DNA of 8,630 nucleotides from an uncultured Eubacterium sp. (GCA_905236295.1 CAJOQF010000158.1:1-8630), one strand, 5' to 3'. Counted from the stretch's first letter, positions 1 to 6,938 are shown. Numbers and translations: made by a program. The notes: generated from the sequence alone by a model not told the origin.

Positions 1-422
1 GCAAGACCGCTGATCACGCTGACGCCGATGCCGTAATTCTTCTGAACGTTTGTGAGCGCAATACCCAAAACCGCACAGTTTGTTGTGATAAGAGGAAGAT
101 AAACACCGAGTGAATTGTAAAGCGGCGGCATCTTCTTTCTAAGGAACATCTCAACGAACTGAACCAAAGCTGCGATTACAAGGATGAACACGATCGTTCT
201 AAGGTAAACCAGATTGAAATTAACTAATATTACTTTGTCTATTATACTTGTTACAAGCGAAGCAACTGTTATAACGAATACAACGGCCCAGCCCATTCCG
301 GTAGCAGTCTCAACCTTCTTTGAAACTCCAAGGAAAGGACAGATTCCGAGGAACTGGCTAAGTACTACGTTATTTACAATAGCAGCTGCAATCGCAAGCA
401 AAATTACCTGTGAAAAACTCAT
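1..422 (-). CDS. rnfA: RnfA, membrane subunit of the Rnf ferredoxin:NAD+ oxidoreductase (3' end outside window)
   Basis: Integral membrane subunit of the Rnf complex, which carries electrons across the membrane between reduced ferredoxin and NAD+. Translating the minus strand from the ATG at 422 gives 140 residues that run off the left edge; RnfA is usually about 190 residues, so roughly 50 are missing. It starts MSFSQVILLAIAAAIVNNVV and has the family motif SQFLGICPFLG with Cys28, and a second cysteine at 116 in LITTNCAVLG. In Rnf/NQR structures these pair with the equivalent cysteines of RnfE to hold a [2Fe-2S] cluster inside the membrane. Basic residues in the loops after the first and third hydrophobic segments (KK near 35, RKK near 95) suggest an N-outside topology, opposite to RnfE. 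The ribosome binding site AGGAGG (433-438) overlaps the rnfE stop codon, so the two genes are adjacent cistrons. rnfB is expected next, beyond the window. Confidence 0.95.
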   Translation of the reverse strand, partial: MSFSQVILLAIAAAIVNNVVLSQFLGICPFLGVSKKVETATGMGWAVVFVITVASLVTSIIDKVILVNFNLVYLRTIVFILVIAALVQFVEMFLRKKMPPLYNSLGVYLPLITTNCAVLGIALTNVQKNYGIGVSVISGL

Positions 423-436
423 TTGCACTTAACCTC

Positions 437-1267
437 CTATTCTTTCTCGGACTCTGCCGGTTTTTCAGACTCTGCGCTTGTCGAAGAGTCGTCCTTTGCC
501 TCTGCCTTTGCCGCTTCGACAGGCTCAGCGGCCGGTTTCGGCTCAGTTGACGTTTTTGCCTCTGCCGGCTTAGCTTCCGGTTTCTTGGCTGCCGGCTTCG
601 GAGCTGTCTCAGGCGGCTGCGGTAAAACAAGCGCCGGCTTATTCTTCTTCTCCATGTGAAGCTTGATAGCATTCATAACTGCTACCATGAAGCCAAGCAC
701 GAGGAAAGCTCCCGGTGCGAGAACGAATATTGTGATCGGAGTAAAACCGTGGAGGATGTATGAATCCTCAGCGAGCGGAAGGATCTGCTTTCCGAAAGCC
801 TGTCCGCTTCCAAGTATCTCACGGATAAGTCCGAGAATCGTAAGTCCAAGTGTGAATCCGGCACCCATACCGATTCCGTCGAAGATAGAAACAATAGGAC
901 CGTTCTTTGATGCATAACTCTCGGCACGACCGAGGATGATACAGTTAACAACGATAAGCGGGATGTAAAGTCCGAGTGACGCATAGAGCGACGGAACAAA
1001 TCCCTGAAGTAGGAACTGCACAACCGTAACCAGTGTTGCAACCACGACAATGTATGCCGGCACACGCACGCGGTTCGGGATAATGTTTCTAAGCAGTGAG
1101 ATAATGAGATTGGCAAATACCAAAACTATGGTAGTTGAAAGTCCCATACCAAGTCCGTTTACTGCTGATGTGGTGACCGCAAGAGTCGGACACATACCAA
1201 GCATGAGCACAAGGACCGGATTTTCTTTTACTATGCCGTTTTGGAGGCGTTCTACATATTTATTCAT
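437..1267 (-). CDS. rnfE: RnfE, membrane subunit of the Rnf complex, with a long charged C-terminal tail
   Basis: Membrane subunit paired with RnfA in the Rnf complex. Residues 1-205 form the normal RnfE core of about six hydrophobic segments. Cys26 (GMCPTLAVT) and Cys109 (VVNCIILGRAES) are the expected ligands for the membrane [2Fe-2S] cluster shared with RnfA. The basic loop RNIIPNRVRVP (60-70) and the basic segment after the last helix (KLHMEKKNK) put both ends in the cytoplasm by the positive-inside rule. Residues 206-276 are an added low-complexity tail rich in Ala, Pro, Lys and Glu, ending in a Ser/Glu-rich stretch; family members I know are about 200-230 residues without it. The ATG shares one base with the rnfG stop (TAATG), and a GGGAGGTGA site (1274-1282) lies just upstream, indicating translational coupling. 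Confidence 0.95.
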   Translation of the reverse strand: MNKYVERLQNGIVKENPVLVLMLGMCPTLAVTTSAVNGLGMGLSTTIVLVFANLIISLLRNIIPNRVRVPAYIVVVATLVTVVQFLLQGFVPSLYASLGLYIPLIVVNCIILGRAESYASKNGPIVSIFDGIGMGAGFTLGLTILGLIREILGSGQAFGKQILPLAEDSYILHGFTPITIFVLAPGAFLVLGFMVAVMNAIKLHMEKKNKPALVLPQPPETAPKPAAKKPEAKPAEAKTSTEPKPAAEPVEAAKAEAKDDSSTSAESEKPAESEKE

Positions 1268-1893
1268 TATTTCTCACCTCCCAAATTATCCTGAAAATAA
1301 GCGAGCGCAAAGTTGACACCGTTTGTCATGGCACGCGATGTTATGGTAGCGCCGGAAATTGCCTCTATCTCAGTGTCGTCTGCAGGCTTCTGCTTTACAA
1401 CTGTAAATGACTGAACCTGCTTGTTCTCAAACTGTGAATAGAACTTTTCTTCCTTAGCCTTCATACCGAGACCGGCTGTCTCGCTGATGTCCGTAATTGA
1501 ATATCCGTTGAGTGTTCCATCGAGCTGGATACCTACAGAGAATGTAATATCTCCGGCATATCCGTCTGAATCTGTCACATCAACGATATATCCCAAAGTC
1601 TCTCCCGAAGCATCCTTAGCTTCTACAAGACCGTTGAGTGCAATGTTTAATCCATCAAAAAGATCTGTGTGCGCTGTGGCAGTAGCCTGGCTTGCTGCCT
1701 CCGCATCAAAGTCAGCGACATCTTCAAAGGAAGCCGCATCGGCAAAGACCGCCTTGTATGCTTCCTGCTGCGCTTTGTAATTTGCCTGCGCTATAGGCTC
1801 AAGAGTAATCTCATGGACAATACCAAGGAGCACACCTGCGCAGAGAGTTATGATGGTCAGAATGAGCGCATCTTTTACTACTGCTTTATCCAT
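1267..1893 (-). CDS. rnfG: RnfG, flavinylated electron-transfer subunit of the Rnf complex
   Basis: Single-span membrane protein whose large domain sits outside the cytoplasm and carries covalently bound FMN. The 208 residues contain one N-terminal hydrophobic segment (about 8-27), an alanine-rich stretch (48-75), and an FMN_bind domain ending in the motif SGATITS at 180-186. Thr183 of this SGAT motif is the residue that family precedent says is joined to FMN by a phosphoester bond. GYSITDISETAGLGMKAKEE (130-149) is also typical of RnfG/NqrC. The start overlaps the end of rnfD by 8 bp (ATGGATAA), and its AAGGAGG site (1903-1909) lies inside the rnfD coding sequence. The stop shares a base with the rnfE start. 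Flavinylation normally needs an ApbE transferase, which is not in this window. Confidence 0.95.
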   Translation of the reverse strand: MDKAVVKDALILTIITLCAGVLLGIVHEITLEPIAQANYKAQQEAYKAVFADAASFEDVADFDAEAASQATATAHTDLFDGLNIALNGLVEAKDASGETLGYIVDVTDSDGYAGDITFSVGIQLDGTLNGYSITDISETAGLGMKAKEEKFYSQFENKQVQSFTVVKQKPADDTEIEAISGATITSRAMTNGVNFALAYFQDNLGGEK

Positions 1894-2848
1894 TACTCTT
1901 CGCCTCCTTCTTTTCTTTAATTACACCGAAAGCGTTTGGTATAGTCCATCTCTCAATGAGCGGTACAAGCATATTTGAGAAGATGATCGCAAATGAAACA
2001 CCCTCTGCGGAAGAACCGAACATTCTGAATATACCTGTAAGGCATCCGAGGATTACACCGAATACAATCTTTCCTTTTGGCGTGATCGGTGAGGTTACAT
2101 AATCGGTCGCCATAAAGAAAGCACCCATTATGATACCACCTGCACAGAGCTCCTGAAGTATGAATGTTCCAAGATCTCCTGTTGTGAGATGTCCACCGAA
2201 AAGAATGATAAATATCACAAATGTGATAAGGTATGTTCCCGGGATTCTCAGATCGATGACACCTGTTATCACAAGGAAAATAGCACCGATCAACAGGCAG
2301 AGGATAGAAGTCTCACCGATAACTCCACCGTGAGTTCCAAGGAAGAGTGAGAGTGTATCTCCTGTGTACTCTCCTGCCTTGATAAGAGCAAGCGGAGTAG
2401 CTCCCGTCACTCCGTCATATGTAAACTTGGTCATATCTCCGGCAAATGCAAGGATGAGGAAGCATCTTGCACCGAGAGCCGGGTTCATAAAGTTCTGACC
2501 CAAGCCGCCAAAAAGCATCTTTACAACTACGATAGCGAAGAATCCACCGATAATAGCCTCAAAGAACGGAAGCGTATGCGGGAAGTTAAGTGCAAGCAGC
2601 AATCCCGTAAGTACCGCCGAAAAATCACCTATCGTATTTTTTCTGTGTGTAATCTTGTTAAATCCCCACTCAGACAACACGCATGATATGATCGTGACAA
2701 CTATGAGCGCCAAAGCTCTCGGTCCCTGGTTTACGATACCGAAGATAGTTGTCGGCAAAAGCGCTATGATCACGAGAAGCATGATCTGATTGGTGGTCAG
2801 TCTGTTTCTTACATGCGGTGATGAAGAAACTTTAAATAATCCATTCAC
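1886..2848 (-). CDS. rnfD: RnfD, flavinylated multi-span membrane subunit of the Rnf complex
   Basis: Polytopic membrane protein of the NqrB/RnfD family, a core electron carrier of the Rnf complex. The 320-residue product has the characteristic N-terminus FKVSSSPHVRNRLTTNQIM, many hydrophobic spans, the conserved GGLGQNFMNPALGARCF (114-130), and VTGATPLAL (147-155). Thr151 of the TGAT motif is the predicted site of covalent FMN attachment. The later motifs MATDYVTSPITPKGK (246-260) and the C-terminal PLIERWTIPNAFG are also typical. The start is a GTG at 2848: the ATG four bases downstream is out of frame, an in-frame stop lies three codons upstream, and the next in-frame ATG would remove conserved N-terminal sequence. 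The gap from the rnfC stop is 16 nt and the 3' end overlaps rnfG by 8 bp. Confidence 0.95.
   Translation of the reverse strand: MNGLFKVSSSPHVRNRLTTNQIMLLVIIALLPTTIFGIVNQGPRALALIVVTIISCVLSEWGFNKITHRKNTIGDFSAVLTGLLLALNFPHTLPFFEAIIGGFFAIVVVKMLFGGLGQNFMNPALGARCFLILAFAGDMTKFTYDGVTGATPLALIKAGEYTGDTLSLFLGTHGGVIGETSILCLLIGAIFLVITGVIDLRIPGTYLITFVIFIILFGGHLTTGDLGTFILQELCAGGIIMGAFFMATDYVTSPITPKGKIVFGVILGCLTGIFRMFGSSAEGVSFAIIFSNMLVPLIERWTIPNAFGVIKEKKEAKSNG
1903..1909 (-). promoter_or_regulatory. Ribosome binding site of rnfG inside the rnfD 3' end
   Basis: The minus strand reads AAGGAGG, nine bases before the rnfG ATG at 1893. These bases also encode Lys and Glu near the C-terminus of RnfD, so translation of the two overlapping genes is probably coupled. 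Confidence 0.75.
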
Positions 2849-2855
2849 GCGAATT

Positions 2856-2866
2856 CACCTCTCCTT
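2856..2866 (-). promoter_or_regulatory. Ribosome binding site supporting the GTG start of rnfD
   Basis: The minus strand reads AAGGAGAGGTG. The GAGGTG part lies seven bases before the GTG at 2848. This supports the GTG as the real start although no in-frame ATG is present there. Confidence 0.7.
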
Positions 2867-4184
2867 ACTTTTTTCTTCTGTTTGCAAGAATCGTCTTCTT
2901 CATAGCTCTGATAGACTGGGCAAGCTGACGTTTTGCAGGGCATGTATAACTGCAGCTTCCGCACTCGATACACTCCATACCATGCCATTTCTGGAATGCC
3001 TCTTCACCGTTGTTGTCGGCAAACTGTGCAAGTCTTGACGGAACCAAAAGCTCCGGACATGCCTCGACACAGCGTCCGCAGTTGATACACGGTGTGATCT
3101 CCTGCTCAGCTACCGGATCCTTGATAAATGCAAGCAGTGAAGATGAAGTCTTTGTGGTCGGAACATCAAGTCCGAACATGGCAAATCCCATCATCGGGCC
3201 GCCGGAAATGATCTTCTCCGGTTCCTGTTTGAAACCGCCTGCCGCCTCAAGAAGTTCGGCGTAGTTTGTACCTATACATATATCGAAGTTCATCGGATTG
3301 TTTACCGCATCTCCCGTGACGGTAAATACACGGTGTGTAAGCGGCTGTCCGAGTTTAACGGCTTTATAGATAGATACGATGGTATCAACATTGTCCACGA
3401 TACATCCCGCATCTGCAGGAAGCATAGTTGAGTTGATCGCTCTGCCGGTTGTAGCATATATAAGCTGACGCTCACCACCCTGTGGGTATTTGGTCTTAAG
3501 CGGCATAACCGTAAGTCGTGGCTCACTCGCACAGAGCCTGGTAAGCTTCTCTATGCAGTCAGGCTTATTGTCCTCTATACCGAATATGCCCTTTGCCTTG
3601 TCAAAGAGCTGCAAGATGATCTTCATACCCTCGACAAGCTTCTCCGGCTCCTCCATCATTCGGCGGTAATCGCTCGTAAGATAAGGCTCGCACTCAGCGC
3701 AGTTTGCGATAACATATTCAATCTTATTCGGCTCCTTCGGAGAGAGCTTAACGTGAGTCGGGAAACCGGCACCGCCCATTCCGACTACGCCCGCTTCCTT
3801 GATCTTGTCTATGATCTCCTCCTTGCTGAGCGCACTCACATCGTCAACCGGTGTATAATCAACGCTCATAAAGTCACCGTCATTTTCTATGATAATGGAA
3901 TTGACCATATCACCGACAGCTACACGTCTAGGCTCAATCGCCTTTACCTTGCCCGACACCGAAGAGTAGATCGGTGCTGACACAAATCCACCGGCCTCTG
4001 CGATCTTCTGTCCCGCGAGGACAGTATCGCCAACGGCTACTATTGGATTAGCCGGAGCACCGATGTGCTGAGAGAGTGGATAAACCATATCTCCCTTGGG
4101 CAGATAAGCTGTGATCGGCTGATCCTTGGCAAGCTCTTTGCCGTCGTAAGGATGCACGCCGTTTTTAAATGTACCTAAGCCCAT
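2865..4184 (-). CDS. rnfC: RnfC, NADH/FMN-binding iron-sulfur subunit of the Rnf complex
   Basis: Peripheral cytoplasmic subunit where NAD+/NADH reacts, and the first gene of the rnf operon. Using the ATG at 4184 the product is 439 residues. An N-terminal RnfC domain (about 1-80, GVHPYDGKELAKDQPI) is followed by a complex-I 51-kDa-like FMN/NADH domain with GMGGAGFPTH (135-144), NCAECEPYLT (161-170) and QGGERQLIY. A SLBB-like region follows, then a two-cluster ferredoxin domain: CINCGRCVEACP (Cys366, 369, 372, 376) and CIECGSCSYTCP (Cys405, 408, 411, 415), expected to hold two [4Fe-4S] clusters. It lacks the long Ala/Lys-rich C-terminal extension of enterobacterial RnfC, as is usual in Clostridia. 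An in-frame ATG at 4214 would add ten residues but has no ribosome binding site, whereas AAAGGGG sits at proper distance from 4184. Confidence 0.95.
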   Translation of the reverse strand: MGLGTFKNGVHPYDGKELAKDQPITAYLPKGDMVYPLSQHIGAPANPIVAVGDTVLAGQKIAEAGGFVSAPIYSSVSGKVKAIEPRRVAVGDMVNSIIIENDGDFMSVDYTPVDDVSALSKEEIIDKIKEAGVVGMGGAGFPTHVKLSPKEPNKIEYVIANCAECEPYLTSDYRRMMEEPEKLVEGMKIILQLFDKAKGIFGIEDNKPDCIEKLTRLCASEPRLTVMPLKTKYPQGGERQLIYATTGRAINSTMLPADAGCIVDNVDTIVSIYKAVKLGQPLTHRVFTVTGDAVNNPMNFDICIGTNYAELLEAAGGFKQEPEKIISGGPMMGFAMFGLDVPTTKTSSSLLAFIKDPVAEQEITPCINCGRCVEACPELLVPSRLAQFADNNGEEAFQKWHGMECIECGSCSYTCPAKRQLAQSIRAMKKTILANRRKK

Positions 4185-4193
4185 TTCTAAATT

Positions 4194-4200
4194 CCCCTTT
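4194..4200 (-). promoter_or_regulatory. Ribosome binding site that decides the rnfC start
   Basis: The minus strand reads AAAGGGG nine bases before the ATG at 4184. The alternative in-frame ATG at 4214 is preceded by ATTAGTAA with no purine-rich site, so 4184 is preferred. Confidence 0.65.
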
Positions 4201-4244
4201 CTCTTATTTTGCATTTACTAATGCCAAAATCTTGTTTTTAATAC

Positions 4245-4263
4245 TTTCACAAAATTTCACAAA
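4245..4263 (-). repeat. Tandem direct repeat TTTGTGAAA in the rnf leader
   Basis: The minus strand carries TTTGTGAAA twice, at 4263-4255 and 4253-4245, with a ten-base period. The pair begins at the predicted transcript start of the rnf operon. Each unit contains TTGTGAA, the half-site of the Bacillus-type Rex operator, but the copies are direct rather than inverted, so this is not a standard Rex palindrome. Confidence 0.55.
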
Positions 4264-4267
4264 GAAC

Positions 4268-4276
4268 ATTATATCA
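4268..4276 (-). promoter_or_regulatory. Extended -10 promoter of the rnf operon
   Basis: The minus strand reads TGATATAAT, a consensus -10 hexamer TATAAT (4268-4273) with the TG extension one base upstream (4275-4276). No good -35 box is seen at 16-18 bp, which fits an extended -10 promoter. It predicts a start near 4261 and a leader of about 77 nt before the rnfC ATG. The surrounding 4215-4443 is extremely AT-rich and holds no gene. Confidence 0.6.
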
Positions 4277-4311
4277 TATTTCTTAATAAAGTATAGTATT
4301 TTTTAAATAAT

Positions 4312-4329
4312 TTGTTAATAAAATAACAA
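4312..4329. promoter_or_regulatory. Rex-like operator upstream of the rnf operon
   Basis: The plus strand reads TTGTTAATAAAATAACAA. The clostridial Rex consensus is TTGTTAA, four bases, TTAACAA; this site matches 13 of the 14 fixed positions, the exception being A for T at the first base of the right half. The palindrome extends one more pair (TTTGTTA at 4311-4317, TAACAAA at 4324-4330). Rex is the NADH/NAD+-sensing repressor of anaerobic energy genes, which fits an operon whose product reacts with NAD+. It is centred about 50 bp upstream of the extended -10, far for simple blocking. A weak alternative promoter (TTGTTT at 4338-4343, TATTAA at 4315-4320, 17-bp spacing) would place its -10 inside the site. 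Confidence 0.5.
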
Positions 4330-4439
4330 ACTTTTTTAAACAAATTCTTATACAAAATTTATTAAATATCTACGTATTGGCATAAGATTTCCTAATGGAA
4401 TATTCTGTTTTGAGATAAATTCAATCTATATCTTCATAC

Positions 4440-4474
4440 AAAAAAGGTTTTGGAGATTAAATCTCCAAAACCTT
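4440..4474 (-). terminator. Intrinsic terminator of the amino acid transporter operon, overlapping the ATPase stop codon
   Basis: On the minus strand AAGGTTTTGGAGAT (4474-4461 read as RNA sense) is followed by the loop TTA and the perfect 14-base complement ATCTCCAAAACCTT, then four further T residues, giving a run of six. The upstream arm encodes the last residues of the ATPase and the TAA stop straddles loop and stem. It separates the transporter operon from the rnf promoter region. Confidence 0.9.
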
Positions 4475-5287
4475 ACTTAAGAATTCCTGTGTACGGGGAT
4501 GCTTCGGATTTTTGAACACCTGCTCCGGAGTTCCCTCCTCCATTATTATTCCGTCTGCCATAAACACGACTCTGTCAGCAACCTCCATGGCAAATCCCAT
4601 CTCATGTGTGACGATCACCATGGTCATTCCATCTGCCGCAAGCTCCTTCATAACAACCAAAACCTCACCGATCATCTCAGGATCGAGGGCTGAGGTGGGT
4701 TCGTCAAAGAGCATAATGTCGGGATTCATGCAAAGAGCTCTCGCAATTGCAACTCTCTGCTTCTGACCACCCGAAAGTGCGCTTGGATAAACACTTTCCT
4801 TCTCCGCCAGACCCACGCGATCGAGCATACGTCTTGCGGTAGCCTGCGCTTCTTCCTTTGTAGCCTTCTTTAGATCAACCGGTGCGAGCGTAAGATTTCT
4901 CAACACATTCATATTTGCAAAAAGATTGAAGTGCTGGAACACCATACCCACATTCTCTCTGACCTTATTTATATTTGTTCGCTTGTCCGCTATATTCTTT
5001 CCGTCTACGATGACTTTTCCGCCGGATATCTCCTCAATTCCGTTAAGGCATCTGAGGAAGGTTGACTTTCCACTTCCGGAAGGTCCGATCACAACAACAA
5101 CCTCGCCCTCATTTACATCCAGAGATACATCCTTTAATACCTTTAAGGAGCCATAGTTTTTGCAAAGATTCTCGACATGTATTTTTACATTATCCTGATT
5201 TATCTCGCGTTTTTTCTCTATGTGCATTGAAAGGCGCATATCCATTTCAACATTACTGACTTTAGTAGCGGTTCTTTCTGTTGCCAC
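4457..5287 (-). CDS. glnQ: Polar amino acid (glutamine-type) ABC importer ATPase
   Basis: Cytoplasmic ATP-hydrolysing subunit that drives the importer encoded with it. The 276 residues contain Walker [10 protein letters not shown] (68-76), Q-loop Gln118 in [10 protein letters not shown], signature LSGGQ (171-175), Walker B IMLFDEP (191-197), D-loop SALD (199-202) and switch His228 in VTHEMGFA. It resembles the GlnQ/HisP group throughout. The ABC domain starts near residue 35, so the protein carries about 35 extra N-terminal residues compared with usual 240-250 residue members. The GTG at 5287 is chosen because AGGAGG (5295-5300) lies seven bases away; this start overlaps the permease gene by 26 bp. 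An internal ATG at residue 21 (MHIEKK) would give a more typical length but I see no comparable binding site. Substrate is inferred from the group, not proved. Confidence 0.93.
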   Translation of the reverse strand: MATERTATKVSNVEMDMRLSMHIEKKREINQDNVKIHVENLCKNYGSLKVLKDVSLDVNEGEVVVVIGPSGSGKSTFLRCLNGIEEISGGKVIVDGKNIADKRTNINKVRENVGMVFQHFNLFANMNVLRNLTLAPVDLKKATKEEAQATARRMLDRVGLAEKESVYPSALSGGQKQRVAIARALCMNPDIMLFDEPTSALDPEMIGEVLVVMKELAADGMTMVIVTHEMGFAMEVADRVVFMADGIIMEEGTPEQVFKNPKHPRTQEFLSKVLEI

Positions 5288-5945
5288 GATTGATCCTCCT
5301 TTCGAGTATCTTTGCGATCCACTGAAGAATAAGAATAACTATCAGGTACATAATTCCGACAATAATCCATGTTTCAAAGGACTTGTAGGTTATTGAAACT
5401 ACATTCTGTGCCTTGTTTACCAGTTCCGGGAAACCGATTACTGAGAGGATCGAAGTATCCTTCAATGTAATAATGAACTGATTTACGATACTAGGGACCA
5501 TATTCTTTATCGCCTGTGGAAGCACGACCCTGAACATACTTCTCCAGTATGGAAGTCCAAGGCTCCGTGCAGCCTCCATCTGTCCCGGATCGACCGACTG
5601 TATTCCGGCGCGGATAATCTCGGACATATAAGCACCACAGTTTGCCGCAAGGCAGATCGTTCCTGCCTGCAAAGCGGAAAGAACTATATTGCCATGCATA
5701 TAATTGTTTACGGCATAAGGTATTCCGATATAAACAAAGAATGCAAGCACGATCATTGGGATTCCGCGGATGACATTTACATAAATCAACGAAATGACAT
5801 TGCAGACTTTATTCTTTACGACACTCATGATGCCGAAAACGATTCCCAATATACATCCGAAAATCAATCCCAACAGGGTGAGGAGCAATGTCCTTCCCAA
5901 CGCTTCCATTAGAAGGGGGCCGTAAGTACTTATTATAGCCTCCAT
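5262..5945 (-). CDS. glnP: Polar amino acid (glutamine-type) ABC importer permease
   Basis: Membrane channel subunit of the importer. The 227-residue protein has about five hydrophobic segments and the His/Glu/Gln permease signature: the EAA loop [20 protein letters not shown] (124-143), which contacts the ATPase, followed by [20 protein letters not shown] and the [10 protein letters not shown] segment. The C-terminus is basic ([12 protein letters not shown]) and cytoplasmic. AAGGATGG lies about six bases upstream of the ATG. It follows the binding protein gene after an 87-nt gap that holds a strong hairpin, and its 3' end overlaps the ATPase start. With a single permease gene, the channel is probably a homodimer, as is common in GlnHPQ systems. 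Confidence 0.92.
   Translation of the reverse strand: MEAIISTYGPLLMEALGRTLLLTLLGLIFGCILGIVFGIMSVVKNKVCNVISLIYVNVIRGIPMIVLAFFVYIGIPYAVNNYMHGNIVLSALQAGTICLAANCGAYMSEIIRAGIQSVDPGQMEAARSLGLPYWRSMFRVVLPQAIKNMVPSIVNQFIITLKDTSILSVIGFPELVNKAQNVVSITYKSFETWIIVGIMYLIVILILQWIAKILERRINRGNRKNRY
5295..5300 (-). promoter_or_regulatory. Ribosome binding site supporting the GTG start of glnQ
   Basis: The minus strand reads AGGAGG (within GAAAGGAGGATC), seven bases before the GTG at 5287. It lies inside the permease coding region, where it encodes two arginines near the permease C-terminus, and is the main reason to keep the N-terminally extended ATPase start. Confidence 0.8.
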
Positions 5946-5969
5946 AAGTCACCATCCTTTTCTACACAA

Positions 5970-6002
5970 GTAAGGGCATCGGAATAATTCCCATGCCCTT
6001 AC
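5970..6002 (-). terminator. Intercistronic hairpin between binding protein and permease genes
   Basis: GTAAGGGCAT (5970-5979) pairs perfectly with ATGCCCTTAC (5993-6002). After one C-C mismatch the stem continues with GGAA/TTCC and a three-base TAA loop. On the minus strand only TTGTGT follows, so the U tract is too poor for an efficient terminator. It more likely works as a partial terminator or as a 3' stabiliser that raises binding protein mRNA over permease mRNA, an arrangement known for other binding-protein transporters. Confidence 0.7.
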
Positions 6003-6032
6003 AAGGTTTGTTATTCAAGTATAATCAGTATA

Positions 6033-6872
6033 TTATTCACCCAAATAATTTGCAACGATCTCATCATATTTACCGTTAGCCTTGATGTTTGCAAGTCCTG
6101 CATTGAAGAGGTCTAACAGTTTCTGATTGTCAGAGTTGAAGATTGCCATACCATAATCCTGCGGATCAGTCTCTGTTCCCTCAACAAACTTCATAGCAAG
6201 ATCTCCGGTCTTGATGCTGTATTTGAGGATCGGGGTATCATCGAAGCAAGCGTCTGCCTGTCCACCGATTACCTGCTGATACATATCCGGAGATGTAGAA
6301 ACACGAGTTACCGTGAAACCTTTCTCCTCACTTATAGAAGTAGCATATGTATCGCTCATTGTTCCGTTCTTAACTACAACTGTCTTGCCCTGAAGATCAT
6401 CGATTGAAGCGATATCAGAATCAGCAGCTACAGCCATTCCCTGAGTTGCCTCAAAATATCCGTCAGAGAATGTCCATCCGCTCTTCTGTCTCTCTTCTGT
6501 GATAGAAGCGCCTGCGAGCATAGCGTCTGCCTGACCAGCCTGACACTCAGCGACAGCAGCGTCCCATCCGATGTAGTGAAGGTCGTATGTGAAGCCCTGA
6601 TCCTCAGCGATTGCCTTGAGGATATCCATATCGATACCTACGATCTCGCCGTTCTCGTTCTCAAACTCAAATGGTGAGAATCCCTTATCTGTTGCGATTG
6701 TGAACGAAAGAGCATCACCTGAAGGCTCTGTCTCATTTGTGCTTGTTGCTGCCTCTGATGTGCTTGTGGCACCTGCGTTGTTTTTATCCTCTGTCTTTCC
6801 GCATGCACCGAGCATTCCGATTGCGAATACTGCAGCCATAAGGAATGCAAAAACTTTAATTGTCTTCTTCAT
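6033..6872 (-). CDS. glnH: Glutamine/polar amino acid substrate-binding lipoprotein
   Basis: Extracellular lipid-anchored receptor that captures the amino acid and delivers it to the permease. The 279 residues start with a lipoprotein signal peptide (MKKTIKVFAF, hydrophobic 7-20) and lipobox LGAC with the lipid-modified Cys24. A Ser/Thr/Ala/Glu linker (about 31-54) leads to a family 3 solute-binding domain (55-279). Typical motifs are GFSPFEF (64-70), GIDMDI (79-84), GASITEERQKSGWTFSDGYF (121-140), VKNGTMSDTYA and DACFDDTPILKYSI (207-220). Arg128 and the Asp211/212 region correspond to residues that hold the ligand carboxyl and amino groups in GlnH-type proteins. AGGAGG (6880-6885) and a good promoter precede it, so it is the first gene of the operon. 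Glutamine is the best guess; other polar amino acids are possible. Confidence 0.93.
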   Translation of the reverse strand: MKKTIKVFAFLMAAVFAIGMLGACGKTEDKNNAGATSTSEAATSTNETEPSGDALSFTIATDKGFSPFEFENENGEIVGIDMDILKAIAEDQGFTYDLHYIGWDAAVAECQAGQADAMLAGASITEERQKSGWTFSDGYFEATQGMAVAADSDIASIDDLQGKTVVVKNGTMSDTYATSISEEKGFTVTRVSTSPDMYQQVIGGQADACFDDTPILKYSIKTGDLAMKFVEGTETDPQDYGMAIFNSDNQKLLDLFNAGLANIKANGKYDEIVANYLGE

Positions 6873-6938
6873 TTTGTTTCCTCCTACTATGTTAATATTA
6901 TGTTACCAAATATAGACAATTTTTTAACATCAGCAACA

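Noticed and set aside
423..659. Plus-strand open frame opposite the 3' end of rnfE, rich in Ser/Ala/Gly
   Set aside because: It is the antisense shadow of the low-complexity RnfE tail; it has no plausible ribosome binding site or recognisable domain.
4185..4214. Ten-residue N-terminal extension of RnfC from the ATG at 4214
   Set aside because: There is no ribosome binding site for this ATG, the added residues do not belong to the family core, and the extension overlaps the AAAGGGG site of the downstream ATG.
4395..4415. Possible CodY-like box upstream of rnf (minus strand ACAGAATATT)
   Set aside because: Only one half resembles the CodY consensus AATTTTCWGAAAATT; the left half does not match.
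6886..6936. ATGTTA/TAACAT elements in the leader of the transporter operon
   Set aside because: Six-base matches with irregular spacing in very AT-rich DNA; no clear operator structure could be defined.
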